A program made the translations under genes and the position numbers. A DNA stretch of 13,504 nucleotides, from NCBI GenBank assembly GCA_039917935.1, contig JBDSIM010000336.1, positions 1 to 13,504 of the forward strand, in the 5' to 3' direction. How positions within the stretch are numbered: position 1 is the stretch's first letter; each line of letters begins with the position of its first letter. The notes below the pieces were generated by a model. That model ran no database searches and was not told where the DNA came from. It saw only the letters and a list, made by a program, of their open reading frames with translations. Source of the stretch: Chryseosolibacter sp039917935. Its GTDB lineage: Bacteria > Bacteroidota > Bacteroidia > Cytophagales > Cyclobacteriaceae. Positions 5,751 to 13,504 of the stretch are shown here, one piece after another.

Positions 5751-6039
5751 TTAATAGAATGAATGCAGTAACTTAAGGCGTCGAAAGAAATGAAAATATT
5801 GGAGCTGTAAAACAAACGGTCGACATGGATGATGAGAGGCAGCAGAATTTGATTACTGCCATCCGTACAGATAGTTATTGGATTCTGACCGATTGCTGAA
5901 TCTTAACCCGATGTTTCAAAGCTTTTACAAAAATAAATCATTAAAAAAGCGTCATTAACATAGTAATTTCTGAAAGTTTTTGATTTATCTTGGGATGTAT
6001 TTTTAACCCCGCTTTTTCCTAGACGCTAAACATTACACT
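5751..6039. other. Upstream region of the SusC gene
   Basis: No gene is recognised. A 40-codon open stretch (5777-5899, plus strand) resembles nothing known to me. The last 60 bp before the SusC start hold TTTTTG at 5977-5982, TATCTTGG at 5986-5993 and TATTTTTA at 5998-6005, partial matches to Bacteroidota promoter boxes but with poor spacing. The promoter of the susCD-type operon is expected here but cannot be fixed. No gene for an anti-sigma factor/sigma pair or a hybrid two-component regulator is next to it. Confidence 0.35.
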
Positions 6040-9000
6040 ATGCAAAATACTATACCCAAATTGATATTCAGTTTGCTCTTTCTGTCCGCTTCATTACTGG
6101 TGTCTGCACAAGACAGGCAAGTAAGTGGAAAAGTAACTTCCAATGAGACTAACGAGGGGCTTCCCGGAGTGAATATTATTGTGAAGGGCACGAGCCGCGG
6201 CACGACGACCGATGTGAATGGTAATTTTCAGCTGAACATTGAAAACAATGATGAGATCCTGGTTTACAGTTTCATTGGCTATGAAACATCCGAAGTAACC
6301 ATTGGAAACCAAACTAACCTGAACATAAAACTGAAGCAGGATATCAGAGCCCTTGAAGAAGTGGTTGTGGTGGGTTATGGTACGCAGAAAAGGGCGGACC
6401 TTACCGGAGCCGTTGGCGGAATCAGGGCCTCGGATGTGGATATTGCCTCCAAACCCGTTACCAGTGCTGATCAATTACTTGCAGGCCGTGTCGCCGGCAT
6501 TCAGATCTCTAACCGAAGTGGCGACCCGGGAGCACCTATTGATGTGCGTATCCGTGGCATAGGCACTGCTGGGGTCAACTCTCCACTGTGGGTGATTGAT
6601 GGAATGCCCATTGTTCAAACCACAAACATTACGGTGAACACGGGATCTTCCACAGAAACAAACCCCCTGGCTGGGATTAATCCTTCTGATATTGAGACCA
6701 TAGATGTTTTGAAGGATGCCTCCGCCGCCGCTATTTATGGAGCGCGCGCAGCCAATGGTGTCATTATTATTACCACCAAAAGAGGTAAGGAGGGAATGGC
6801 CACCGTTTCTTACGATGGATATTTCGGTGCGGGTCAAGCATCGAAAAAACTCGAAGTCCTGAACAAGAGCCAGTACATTGACATCCAAAATAAGTTAGGC
6901 AGGGATTACAGTTCTTTTAGCAACAAACCTGAAGTTAATTGGCAAGACGAAGTTTTTAGGAATTCATCGGTTAAAAGTCATAACCTCGGGGTGACCGGGG
7001 GTAGTGCTACCGCCAATTATTTTGTTGGTGCCAACTTTATGGACCAGGCAGGAATTGAGCCGGGACAATCATTTAAGCGCTATTCCATCAAGGCCAATTC
7101 CGATATTAAAGTAGGAAAATTTTTAAAGTTTGGTGAGTCACTCCTATTGAGTTCAGTTGACCGCAGCGTGCAGGCAGAGGAAGCCACATTCTCAGGTTTT
7201 GGAGCAGCACGGAACCAACCATTTTTTCAGGTTTATGATCCCAGTAACCCCACCGGTTATTATTTAGAGACCGCAGAAAATCGCGGGCAAGGCGGAGGCA
7301 GTCAGAACTTCTTGATGCGCACTGATCCTGAGTTTAATTATACAACCGTTCTGGCTCGAAAAGTTTTGGGGACTCTTTATGGCGAACTTGAGATCATCAA
7401 GGGTTTGAAATATCGTATCTCAGGAGGTTTTGATTACAACGTTGGAGACGGAAACTATTATGGCGGGCCTGTGAACTTCGATGGGACTGCAAGGCCGACT
7501 TTTCTGGTGCAGGAGCGCCCCATAGAAACCACAACCAATTTTAACAATACGCTTACTTATATTAAAGGAGTGGGAAAACACAACTTCACCCTTTTGGTTG
7601 GCCACGAAGAAACTAATTTTCGATTTGAAAAGGTAAGGATCCAGGGCAGCGACCTGTTCAATCCCGCTATTAAATTTGCTTCCACCGGTGTTCAGGTAGG
7701 CGCGGCAAACGAAGCCGACCAGTGGGCTTTGCGCGGATATCTCGGCAGGGTAAACTATTCTTTTGATGACAAATATCTGTTCACTTTCAACGTCCGAAAT
7801 GATGCCTCCTCCAGATTCGCAGAAGCCAATCGCTCGCAGACATTTCCTTCTATCTCGGCAGGTTGGAGGCTAAGTGAAGAGGCATTCTTTCCAGAAAACA
7901 GTTTTTTGGATGATGTGAAAATCAGAGCAGGCTGGGGAGAATTGGGAAACCAGAATACAGGAACCAATTTCGCATACCTGTCCACCCTGCATCCATTTAT
8001 TTTTTATGTAGTGGGTACGGGAACACAAACTGTGGTCAGAGGCCCGGCGCCAATCGTATTTGCGAATCCCGATTTGAAATGGGAAACCAGTACAACGACA
8101 GACATTGGGGCTGACATCAGTATGTTACAGGGAAAAATTGACCTGACGTTTGATTACTACAGAAGGATTACCAACGATGTGCTATTGGGTTACCCGGCTC
8201 CTTATACTTCCGGCTTTTTTCTGCCCATTGATGCCAACTTAGGTCAGATATTAAACAGCGGAATTGAGCTTGCGATTAATTATAACAACAAATCAAGAGC
8301 TCTTACCTACAATATTGGGGGAAACATCACTACCATTACGAATGAGGTCCTTGACCTGGGTGGCATTCCCGAAATCATCTCCGGCGTAGGTGGTGCCTCT
8401 TCCCATAGGACGGTGGTGGGTGAATCCATTGGTAGCTTCTATGGATATAAAACAGACGGTATTTTTCAAAACCAGGCGGAAATAAATGCCGCGGTTCCCG
8501 ATAACATTTCTAATGGAAGAACTCCCGGTGACATCCGTTTTGTCGATGTTAACAAAGATGGAAAAATTGACTCTCAGGACAGGACCAATCTGGGCAGCTC
8601 CATTCCTAAATTTTATTACGGCATAAATCTGGCTGCAGCATATAGTGGTTTCGACGTCTCTATTTTGCTACAAGGGGTAAGTGGGCAAAAAGTTTTCAAT
8701 GGTGTTCGTGCACAGATGGAGGATTTGAGGGGTTCGCAGAATTTCCTGGTCAGTACGCTCGATCATTGGAAGGGAGATGGCAGTAGCACTTCCATGCCTC
8801 GACTGAGTGTGGATGATGACAATAACAACAACCGGTATTCTGACCGTTGGATTGAGAGTGGCAGTTTCATGCGCATCCGGAATTTCCAGATTGGATATGG
8901 TATCCCCACTGATAAATTGAAAGAACTCACAAATGGTGCCGTCAGCCGTTTTCGTGTTTATGTTGCCGCACAAAACCTGTTGACATTTACCAAATACACT

Positions 9001-9129
9001 GGTTTCGATCCTGAAGTTACTCGCGGGTTCAGTTTCCAAAAAGGGGAAGCACCTTTGGCTAACGGACAGGACTCAGGTGGCTCACCCCAGCCCAGGATCC
9101 TACAGGTCGGCTGGCAGGTTTCGTTTTAA
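6040..9129 (+). CDS. SusC/RagA-family TonB-dependent outer-membrane transporter
   Basis: The 1029-residue protein imports bound oligomers (glycans or peptides) across the outer membrane using TonB-transmitted energy, with the SusD-type lipoprotein as lid. A signal peptide covers residues 1-24 (LIFSLLFLSASLLVSAQ). A carboxypeptidase-regulatory-like domain follows at about 27-101 (GKVT...LPGVNIIVKGT...TDVNGNF). The SusC signature EVVVVGYGTQKR is at 107-118. The plug domain runs to about 250, with VRIRGIGT, WVIDGMP and the IDVLKDASAAAIYGARAANG region around 222-245. The rest is a 22-strand-type barrel ending in LQVGWQVSF with a terminal Phe. A loop, DVNKDGKIDSQD (836-847), resembles a calcium-binding dockerin/EF loop and is common in this family. 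The length is normal and the frame intact. The SusD gene follows after 36 bp and was probably co-transcribed. No substrate can be inferred. Confidence 0.96.
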   Translation: MQNTIPKLIFSLLFLSASLLVSAQDRQVSGKVTSNETNEGLPGVNIIVKGTSRGTTTDVNGNFQLNIENNDEILVYSFIGYETSEVTIGNQTNLNIKLKQDIRALEEVVVVGYGTQKRADLTGAVGGIRASDVDIASKPVTSADQLLAGRVAGIQISNRSGDPGAPIDVRIRGIGTAGVNSPLWVIDGMPIVQTTNITVNTGSSTETNPLAGINPSDIETIDVLKDASAAAIYGARAANGVIIITTKRGKEGMATVSYDGYFGAGQASKKLEVLNKSQYIDIQNKLGRDYSSFSNKPEVNWQDEVFRNSSVKSHNLGVTGGSATANYFVGANFMDQAGIEPGQSFKRYSIKANSDIKVGKFLKFGESLLLSSVDRSVQAEEATFSGFGAARNQPFFQVYDPSNPTGYYLETAENRGQGGGSQNFLMRTDPEFNYTTVLARKVLGTLYGELEIIKGLKYRISGGFDYNVGDGNYYGGPVNFDGTARPTFLVQERPIETTTNFNNTLTYIKGVGKHNFTLLVGHEETNFRFEKVRIQGSDLFNPAIKFASTGVQVGAANEADQWALRGYLGRVNYSFDDKYLFTFNVRNDASSRFAEANRSQTFPSISAGWRLSEEAFFPENSFLDDVKIRAGWGELGNQNTGTNFAYLSTLHPFIFYVVGTGTQTVVRGPAPIVFANPDLKWETSTTTDIGADISMLQGKIDLTFDYYRRITNDVLLGYPAPYTSGFFLPIDANLGQILNSGIELAINYNNKSRALTYNIGGNITTITNEVLDLGGIPEIISGVGGASSHRTVVGESIGSFYGYKTDGIFQNQAEINAAVPDNISNGRTPGDIRFVDVNKDGKIDSQDRTNLGSSIPKFYYGINLAAAYSGFDVSILLQGVSGQKVFNGVRAQMEDLRGSQNFLVSTLDHWKGDGSSTSMPRLSVDDDNNNNRYSDRWIESGSFMRIRNFQIGYGIPTDKLKELTNGAVSRFRVYVAAQNLLTFTKYTGFDPEVTRGFSFQKGEAPLANGQDSGGSPQPRILQVGWQVSF

Positions 9130-9165
9130 TTGATTGCATACTATCACAAATAAAAAATTGATAAA

Positions 9166-10716
9166 ATGAAAAAGATTATATTCCTGATCGTGATATGTTT
9201 AGCGATCAATTCTTGCAATAATCTGGATTTGGTTCCGCTGGATAAACTGCCCTCAAACAGCTATTATAAAACAGCAGCAGAATTTGATGGTGCCATGTTC
9301 GCAGCCTATTCTACTATCCAGGACTTTTGGGGTACCAGCACAGAAACCCTCGGGGAATTCGGTGAGTACTGGAAAATAACAGTAACCATTACAGATGACA
9401 TGACGGCCGAGCCAGGTTCAGACAATGAATCCAAAAATGCTGACAACCTGAACATCAACGCTGGTGATAAACCATTTGGCGCCATTTATACGCAGATCTA
9501 TGAAGGCATTTACCGGTCCAATACAGTGTTGGAACACCTGGCGATGGACAATGAACTCACTGCTGCGGAAAAAACATTGTATGAAGGCGAAGCGAAATTT
9601 CTTCGCGCCTTCTTCCACTTTGAAGCGCTGAAACTATTTGGCACACCACCCTTGGTTTTAGTAACTCCGAAAAGTCTGGCAGAATTGAGTTTCACAAATG
9701 CCACCAAGGACGCACTATTCACAGCGATCCTTGCAGACTTCAATACAGCCTTCACTAATTTACCCGCAGCGTGGGATGCCGGCAATACTGGCCGGGCAAC
9801 CAAGTGGGCAGCCAAAGCATTCATTGGAAAAGTGAATGTCTGGAAAAACGATATGCCTGCTGCTGTCGCTGCTTTTGGTGATGTTATTGCCAATGGGCCT
9901 TATCAATTGATTGACACCAACAAACCACAGGAGGATCTGGAAGATGTTTTCGCTTTAGACAATGAAAACAATGTTGAATCAATTTTTGAAATTCAGTTTG
10001 GAGGCCCCCACTCTGACGACAACATCTGGGTATTTGATGATACCCACTCAGAAAGTTTTAAAGCATCGCAGGGTACCGGTCGCAGTTGGTTTTGGGACGC
10101 CGGAAACTTTGATGCACCTGACGGCGCTCCAGGAGGGAAACTTGGTTTTTGGATGCCCACTCAGGATTTAGTGGATGCTTTTGAACCTGGAGATGAACGA
10201 TTGGGTTCTTTTATTTACCAGACCGGTGATAAGTATTATGTTTGGTCGGGTGGAGCCACAGAGGTAGATTATGATCCGTTGTGGTCTTCTACTGGTTACA
10301 CGGTTAAAAAATATGGTGGCCAGCGGAATGTTGTGAGCGGAGCATTTTCCGGGAACGAACAAGGGAATTTTAACAACGAAAGGATATTCCGCTTTGCGGA
10401 GCTGAAACTTTTGTATGCCGAAGCTTTATTGACAACCAATCCCGCTTTAGCCACTCAGCAGGTAAATGACGTGAGAGACCGCGCTGGCCTCCCGGATTTG
10501 GCAGGAACGGCAACGCTTGCCGATATTCAACAGGAGAAACGTGTTGAGCTGTGCTTTGAACCGCACCGGTGGTTTGATATCGTTCGATGGGATATAGGAG
10601 CAACAGTTTTCCCTGGCGATTGGGATCCTAAATTTAAGGTTTTCCCTTTCCCACAAAGTGAGATAGACCGCACAAAAGGTTCAAGCCAAAAAATTTCCCA
10701 GAACCCCGGCTACTGA
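9166..10716 (+). CDS. SusD/RagB-family surface lipoprotein
   Basis: The 516-residue partner of the SusC protein binds substrate at the cell surface and closes over the transporter. A type II signal peptide (KKIIFLIVICLAINSC) places the lipidated Cys at 17. The mature start NNLDLVPLDK and the early YYKTAAEFDGAMFAAY segment are typical of SusD N-termini. The tetratricopeptide-like helices include EGEAKFLRAFFHFEALKLFG near 143-162, the family hallmark. The C-terminal signature RVELCFEPHRWFDIVRW is at about 459-475 and the protein closes with FPFPQSEIDRTKG and NPGY. The start is set by the signal peptide and the short gap to the SusC gene. An intrinsic terminator follows 24 bp after the stop codon. 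Confidence 0.95.
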   Translation: MKKIIFLIVICLAINSCNNLDLVPLDKLPSNSYYKTAAEFDGAMFAAYSTIQDFWGTSTETLGEFGEYWKITVTITDDMTAEPGSDNESKNADNLNINAGDKPFGAIYTQIYEGIYRSNTVLEHLAMDNELTAAEKTLYEGEAKFLRAFFHFEALKLFGTPPLVLVTPKSLAELSFTNATKDALFTAILADFNTAFTNLPAAWDAGNTGRATKWAAKAFIGKVNVWKNDMPAAVAAFGDVIANGPYQLIDTNKPQEDLEDVFALDNENNVESIFEIQFGGPHSDDNIWVFDDTHSESFKASQGTGRSWFWDAGNFDAPDGAPGGKLGFWMPTQDLVDAFEPGDERLGSFIYQTGDKYYVWSGGATEVDYDPLWSSTGYTVKKYGGQRNVVSGAFSGNEQGNFNNERIFRFAELKLLYAEALLTTNPALATQQVNDVRDRAGLPDLAGTATLADIQQEKRVELCFEPHRWFDIVRWDIGATVFPGDWDPKFKVFPFPQSEIDRTKGSSQKISQNPGY

Positions 10717-10740
10717 TTCTTAGAGGTTTTTAATCTTTTA

Positions 10741-10770
10741 AACAGCGAAGGATTTCTTCGCTGTTTTTTT
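10741..10770 (+). terminator. Intrinsic terminator of the susCD-type operon
   Basis: AACAGCGAAG (10741-10750) pairs perfectly with CTTCGCTGTT (10756-10765) around a GATTT loop, followed by an uninterrupted T-run to 10770. It stands 24 bp after the SusD stop and only 10 bp before the next ATG, so it both ends the operon and lies in the leader of any read-through transcript into the next gene. Confidence 0.9.
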
Positions 10771-10780
10771 ATATTGACGC

Positions 10781-13504
10781 ATGCCTGTTCTTTTAAAGTT
10801 TTTCATACTTCTTTTTGTGCCATTCATTTTCTCTGGATGCCAGGATAAATCTCAACCGTTATTTCAGTCTGTCAATTCGGAATCGTCCGGTATCAGGTTC
10901 TCCAATAACCTCGTATATACCGATAGCCTCACCATATTGGATTTTGAATATCTATACAACGGAGGGGGTGTGGGCATTGGCGACATCAATAACGATGGAT
11001 GGCAGGATATCTATTTCTCCGGCAACATGACCTCAGGCAAATTATACCTTAATCAAGGAAACTGGAAATTTGAAGATATTACCGAAAAGGCCGGAATCAC
11101 AACCTCCGTGTGGGTCAATGGAGTTACCATGGTCGATATCAACCAGGATGGACACAAAGATATTTATCTTTGTGTATCCGGGACCCGCAATACGCCAGCC
11201 AGGAAAAAGAAAAATCTTTTATTCATTAACAATGGCGATAATACCTTTACAGAATCGGCATCGCGTTATGGGTTAGAAGGAACAGACCATAATATGCAGG
11301 CAACCTTTTTTGATTATGATCAGGATGGGGACCTTGATGTTTACTTGTTAAGAAATGCGTTTGTTGATTATAGCCGCAATAGAGCCAGGCCGAAATCTGT
11401 AAAAGGTGAATCGTCCACTACAGATCAGCTTTACCGCAACAATGGAGATGAAACGTTTTCCGATGTTTCAGAACAAGCAGGAATTCTGATTGAAGGGTTC
11501 GGGCTGGGTGTCCAGGTAAGTGATCTAAACGACGACAACTGGCCGGATATTTATGTGTCCAACGATTTTATTACAAATGATCTTTTATTCATAAACAATC
11601 AGGACGGAACATTTTCTAACCGGGCTGCTGAATATTTTAAGCATCAAACCTATAATGCCATGGGCAACGATATTGCCGATATCAACAATGATGGGTTGTT
11701 GGATATTGTCGAGGTGGATATGCTTCCCGAAGATAATTTGCGCTGGAAGGTAACCATCATGGGCAATAACTATGATGAGTTTGAAAATAGTTTACAGTAC
11801 GGATATGAACCCCAGTATATCCGAAATACGCTGCAGCTTAATAACGGAAATGGATCCTTCAGTGAAATTGGATATCTGGCAGGCATTGAAGCTACTGATT
11901 GGAGTTGGGGCCCGCTGTTGGCAGATTATGATAATGATGGCTTAAAGGATTTATTTATTACCAATGGCTATCGCCAGGATATTACCAATCTCGACTTTAT
12001 TAAGTTCAGCGAAACTACCTTGCGCATGGGCACGGTTCAAGGAAATAAAAATGAGCGCCTCGAAATGCTCAGAAAAATTCCTGGCATTAAAGTTCACAAT
12101 TACCTGTACAAAAATAATGGGGACTTAACCTTTAAGGATCATTCCGAAATATGGGGCCTGTCAGATCCATCATTTTCAAATGGCGCGGCCTATGGTGATC
12201 TTGACAATGACGGCGACCTGGATTTGATCATTAACAACATCGATGCAACGGCTACGATTCTGAAGAATTCCATGGCAAACAGTAACGGTAAATTAACTTC
12301 TAATTTCCTACGTGTAAATTTTGCAGGCCCGCCTCTTAATCGCGAGGGAATTGGAGCAAAAGTTTATGTAAGGAACAAAACAGGATTGCAATATCAGTTT
12401 TTTACCCCTTTCAGAGGATTTTTATCGTCCGTTGAACCCTATCTTCATTTTGGTTTACGCAACGATTCCATGGTGGACACCCTGGAAGTAATTTGGCCGG
12501 ACGGCCGATACGAATTGCTCAAGAATATAAAAGCCAATCAGGTTCTTACCCTCGACTACGCCTCAGCAACCGCGGTTATAAAAAAGGATAGTGAAACAAA
12601 AAGTCCTTTACTTTTTGCAGAAGTCTCCCCTGAGAATGGCATTCACTATAGGCATAAAGAAAATGATTACGTCGATTTCAAAGTCCAGCCTCTCCTTCCG
12701 CACATGCATAGCCGAAACGGGCCCGGAATTGCTGTCGCCGATGTCAATGGCGATGGCCTGGAAGATTTCTATGTGGGCGGGGCAACCAACCACTCAGGGG
12801 CAATGTTCATTCAACAAACCAATGGAAAGTTTAAGAAAGGATCCGCATCCAAGATCGATAGTCTTTCTGACGATATGGGCGTTTTGTTTTTTGATGCCGA
12901 TAATGATAACGATGCCGACTTGTATATCGCCAGCGGGGGATCCGAGCATGTAAAAGGTTCGCTCCTGTATGAGGATCATTTATACCTCAACGATGGAAAA
13001 GGAAATTTTAAAAAACACATGGACGCACTTCCGGATATCTATCAAAGCGGATCCAGTGTGATCGCCGCAGATTATGATCGCGATGGAGATCTGGATTTGT
13101 TTATAGGAGGAAGAATTATTCCTGGGGAATATCCCCTGCCAGCAGACAGCTACATCTTAAGAAATGATACTGATAAGACCGGGTGCAGATTTACCGATGT
13201 TACAAAAGAAATTTCGCCCGGCTTCCTGAAATTAGGCCTGGTAACTTCTGCCTTGTGGACCGATATGGATAACGATGGCTGGATGGATCTAATGATCGTG
13301 GGGGAGTTCATGCCCATCACGGTTTATAAAAACAATGCCGGAAAATCTTTCACACAAATAAACAAAGAGGGTTTCGCAAACACATCAGGGTGGTGGAATA
13401 GTTTGACAGCGGGAGATTTTGATAATGACGGAGACATGGATTACATCGCAGGCAATCTTGGATTGAACACGCGATACAAAGGAAGTGAAAAAGAACCGTT
13501 GTGT
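10781..13504 (+). CDS. VCBS/FG-GAP repeat lipoprotein with ASPIC/UnbV domain (3' end beyond window)
   Basis: An open frame of 908 codons runs without a stop to the window end. An in-frame TGA at 10775-10777 makes the ATG at 10781 the first start. A type II signal peptide, LLKFFILLFVPFIFSGC, puts the lipidated Cys at 20. At least twelve VCBS/FG-GAP units with D-x-(D/N)-x-D-G calcium-loop motifs start near residues 68, 119, 178, 248, 300, 382, 473, 654, 705, 764, 828 and 879. Such units build beta-propellers. Between the two sets, residues about 508-593 form an ASPIC/UnbV domain (REGIGAKVYV, FRGFLSSVEPYLHFGL, VIWPDGRYELLKNI). Proteins of this CRTAC1-like kind in Bacteroidota usually have about 1100 residues, so roughly the last 200 are missing. 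The position after SusC/SusD suggests a surface role in the same uptake locus. Binding or scaffolding is more likely than catalysis; this is an inference from context. Confidence 0.92.
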   Translation, partial: MPVLLKFFILLFVPFIFSGCQDKSQPLFQSVNSESSGIRFSNNLVYTDSLTILDFEYLYNGGGVGIGDINNDGWQDIYFSGNMTSGKLYLNQGNWKFEDITEKAGITTSVWVNGVTMVDINQDGHKDIYLCVSGTRNTPARKKKNLLFINNGDNTFTESASRYGLEGTDHNMQATFFDYDQDGDLDVYLLRNAFVDYSRNRARPKSVKGESSTTDQLYRNNGDETFSDVSEQAGILIEGFGLGVQVSDLNDDNWPDIYVSNDFITNDLLFINNQDGTFSNRAAEYFKHQTYNAMGNDIADINNDGLLDIVEVDMLPEDNLRWKVTIMGNNYDEFENSLQYGYEPQYIRNTLQLNNGNGSFSEIGYLAGIEATDWSWGPLLADYDNDGLKDLFITNGYRQDITNLDFIKFSETTLRMGTVQGNKNERLEMLRKIPGIKVHNYLYKNNGDLTFKDHSEIWGLSDPSFSNGAAYGDLDNDGDLDLIINNIDATATILKNSMANSNGKLTSNFLRVNFAGPPLNREGIGAKVYVRNKTGLQYQFFTPFRGFLSSVEPYLHFGLRNDSMVDTLEVIWPDGRYELLKNIKANQVLTLDYASATAVIKKDSETKSPLLFAEVSPENGIHYRHKENDYVDFKVQPLLPHMHSRNGPGIAVADVNGDGLEDFYVGGATNHSGAMFIQQTNGKFKKGSASKIDSLSDDMGVLFFDADNDNDADLYIASGGSEHVKGSLLYEDHLYLNDGKGNFKKHMDALPDIYQSGSSVIAADYDRDGDLDLFIGGRIIPGEYPLPADSYILRNDTDKTGCRFTDVTKEISPGFLKLGLVTSALWTDMDNDGWMDLMIVGEFMPITVYKNNAGKSFTQINKEGFANTSGWWNSLTAGDFDNDGDMDYIAGNLGLNTRYKGSEKEPLC

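Noticed and set aside
5777..5899. 40-codon open stretch upstream of the SusC gene as a small gene
   Set aside because: It has no start codon with a plausible ribosome site near its beginning and resembles no family known to me; its length is within chance.
8545..8580. Dockerin/EF-hand-like loop in the SusC protein as a cellulosome-type element
   Set aside because: A single DxNxDGxIDxxD loop at this position is common in SusC proteins and does not indicate a dockerin.
6094..9039. Several minus-strand open frames of 61-137 aa within the SusC gene
   Set aside because: They are antisense to a well-conserved SusC reading frame, with no recognisable motifs or start signals.
9418..10656. Open frames of 64-127 aa antisense or out of frame in the SusD gene
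   Set aside because: They are by-products of the SusD coding sequence without independent support.
10815..12979. Short open frames on both strands (61-120 aa) in the last 2.7 kb
   Set aside because: A single 908-codon frame with VCBS and ASPIC/UnbV motifs covers the whole stretch, and these are its shadows.
1..13504. CRISPR arrays, tRNA or rRNA genes
   Set aside because: I saw no regularly spaced direct repeats, cloverleaf or ribosomal RNA sequence by reading. A covariance search was not possible here.

Overview
The window looks like a chromosomal segment of a Bacteroidota bacterium, probably of the Cytophagales type. The reasons are a SusC/SusD outer-membrane pair, a lipoprotein with VCBS/FG-GAP repeats and an ASPIC/UnbV domain, lipoboxes of the usual Bacteroidota form, mostly absent Shine-Dalgarno sequences, and one promoter matching the Bacteroidota pattern TTG-N20-TAnnTTTG. 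The genus cannot be fixed from the sequence alone.

The left part (1 to about 3750) is accessory DNA full of mobile-element debris. On the minus strand, 1-543 is a group II intron without a reading frame for its protein. Its domain V and domain VI hairpins can be drawn directly, and its 3' end lies just beyond the window. An inverted-repeat element follows (about 583-732), then an intact small-molecule O-methyltransferase gene (850-1893) with a strong hairpin after it. Next come a decayed IS91-type transposase tail (minus) and a HigB/HigA toxin-antitoxin pair. The higB reading frame is shifted by one base near its 3' end. After higA lies a second group II intron remnant (minus, about 3048-3470), which keeps the maturase C-terminus with an in-frame stop and a disrupted domain V. 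A frameshifted outer-membrane beta-barrel fragment (3519-3721) closes this part.

The middle part (about 3722-6039) holds one intact gene, a secreted, probably lipid-anchored protein with prenyltransferase/squalene-cyclase type repeats (4157-5203). An antisense, frameshifted remnant of another beta-barrel protein follows (5296-5750).

The right part (6040-13504) is an orderly nutrient-acquisition locus on the plus strand: a SusC-type TonB-dependent transporter, its SusD-type surface lipoprotein 36 bp downstream, a perfect intrinsic terminator, and a large VCBS/ASPIC-UnbV lipoprotein gene. That last gene starts 10 bp after the terminator's T-run and runs off the window end. SusC and SusD would form the substrate-binding and import complex. 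The VCBS lipoprotein is probably a further cell-surface component of the same locus. The substrate cannot be read from the sequence, and no glycosidase or peptidase is visible here.
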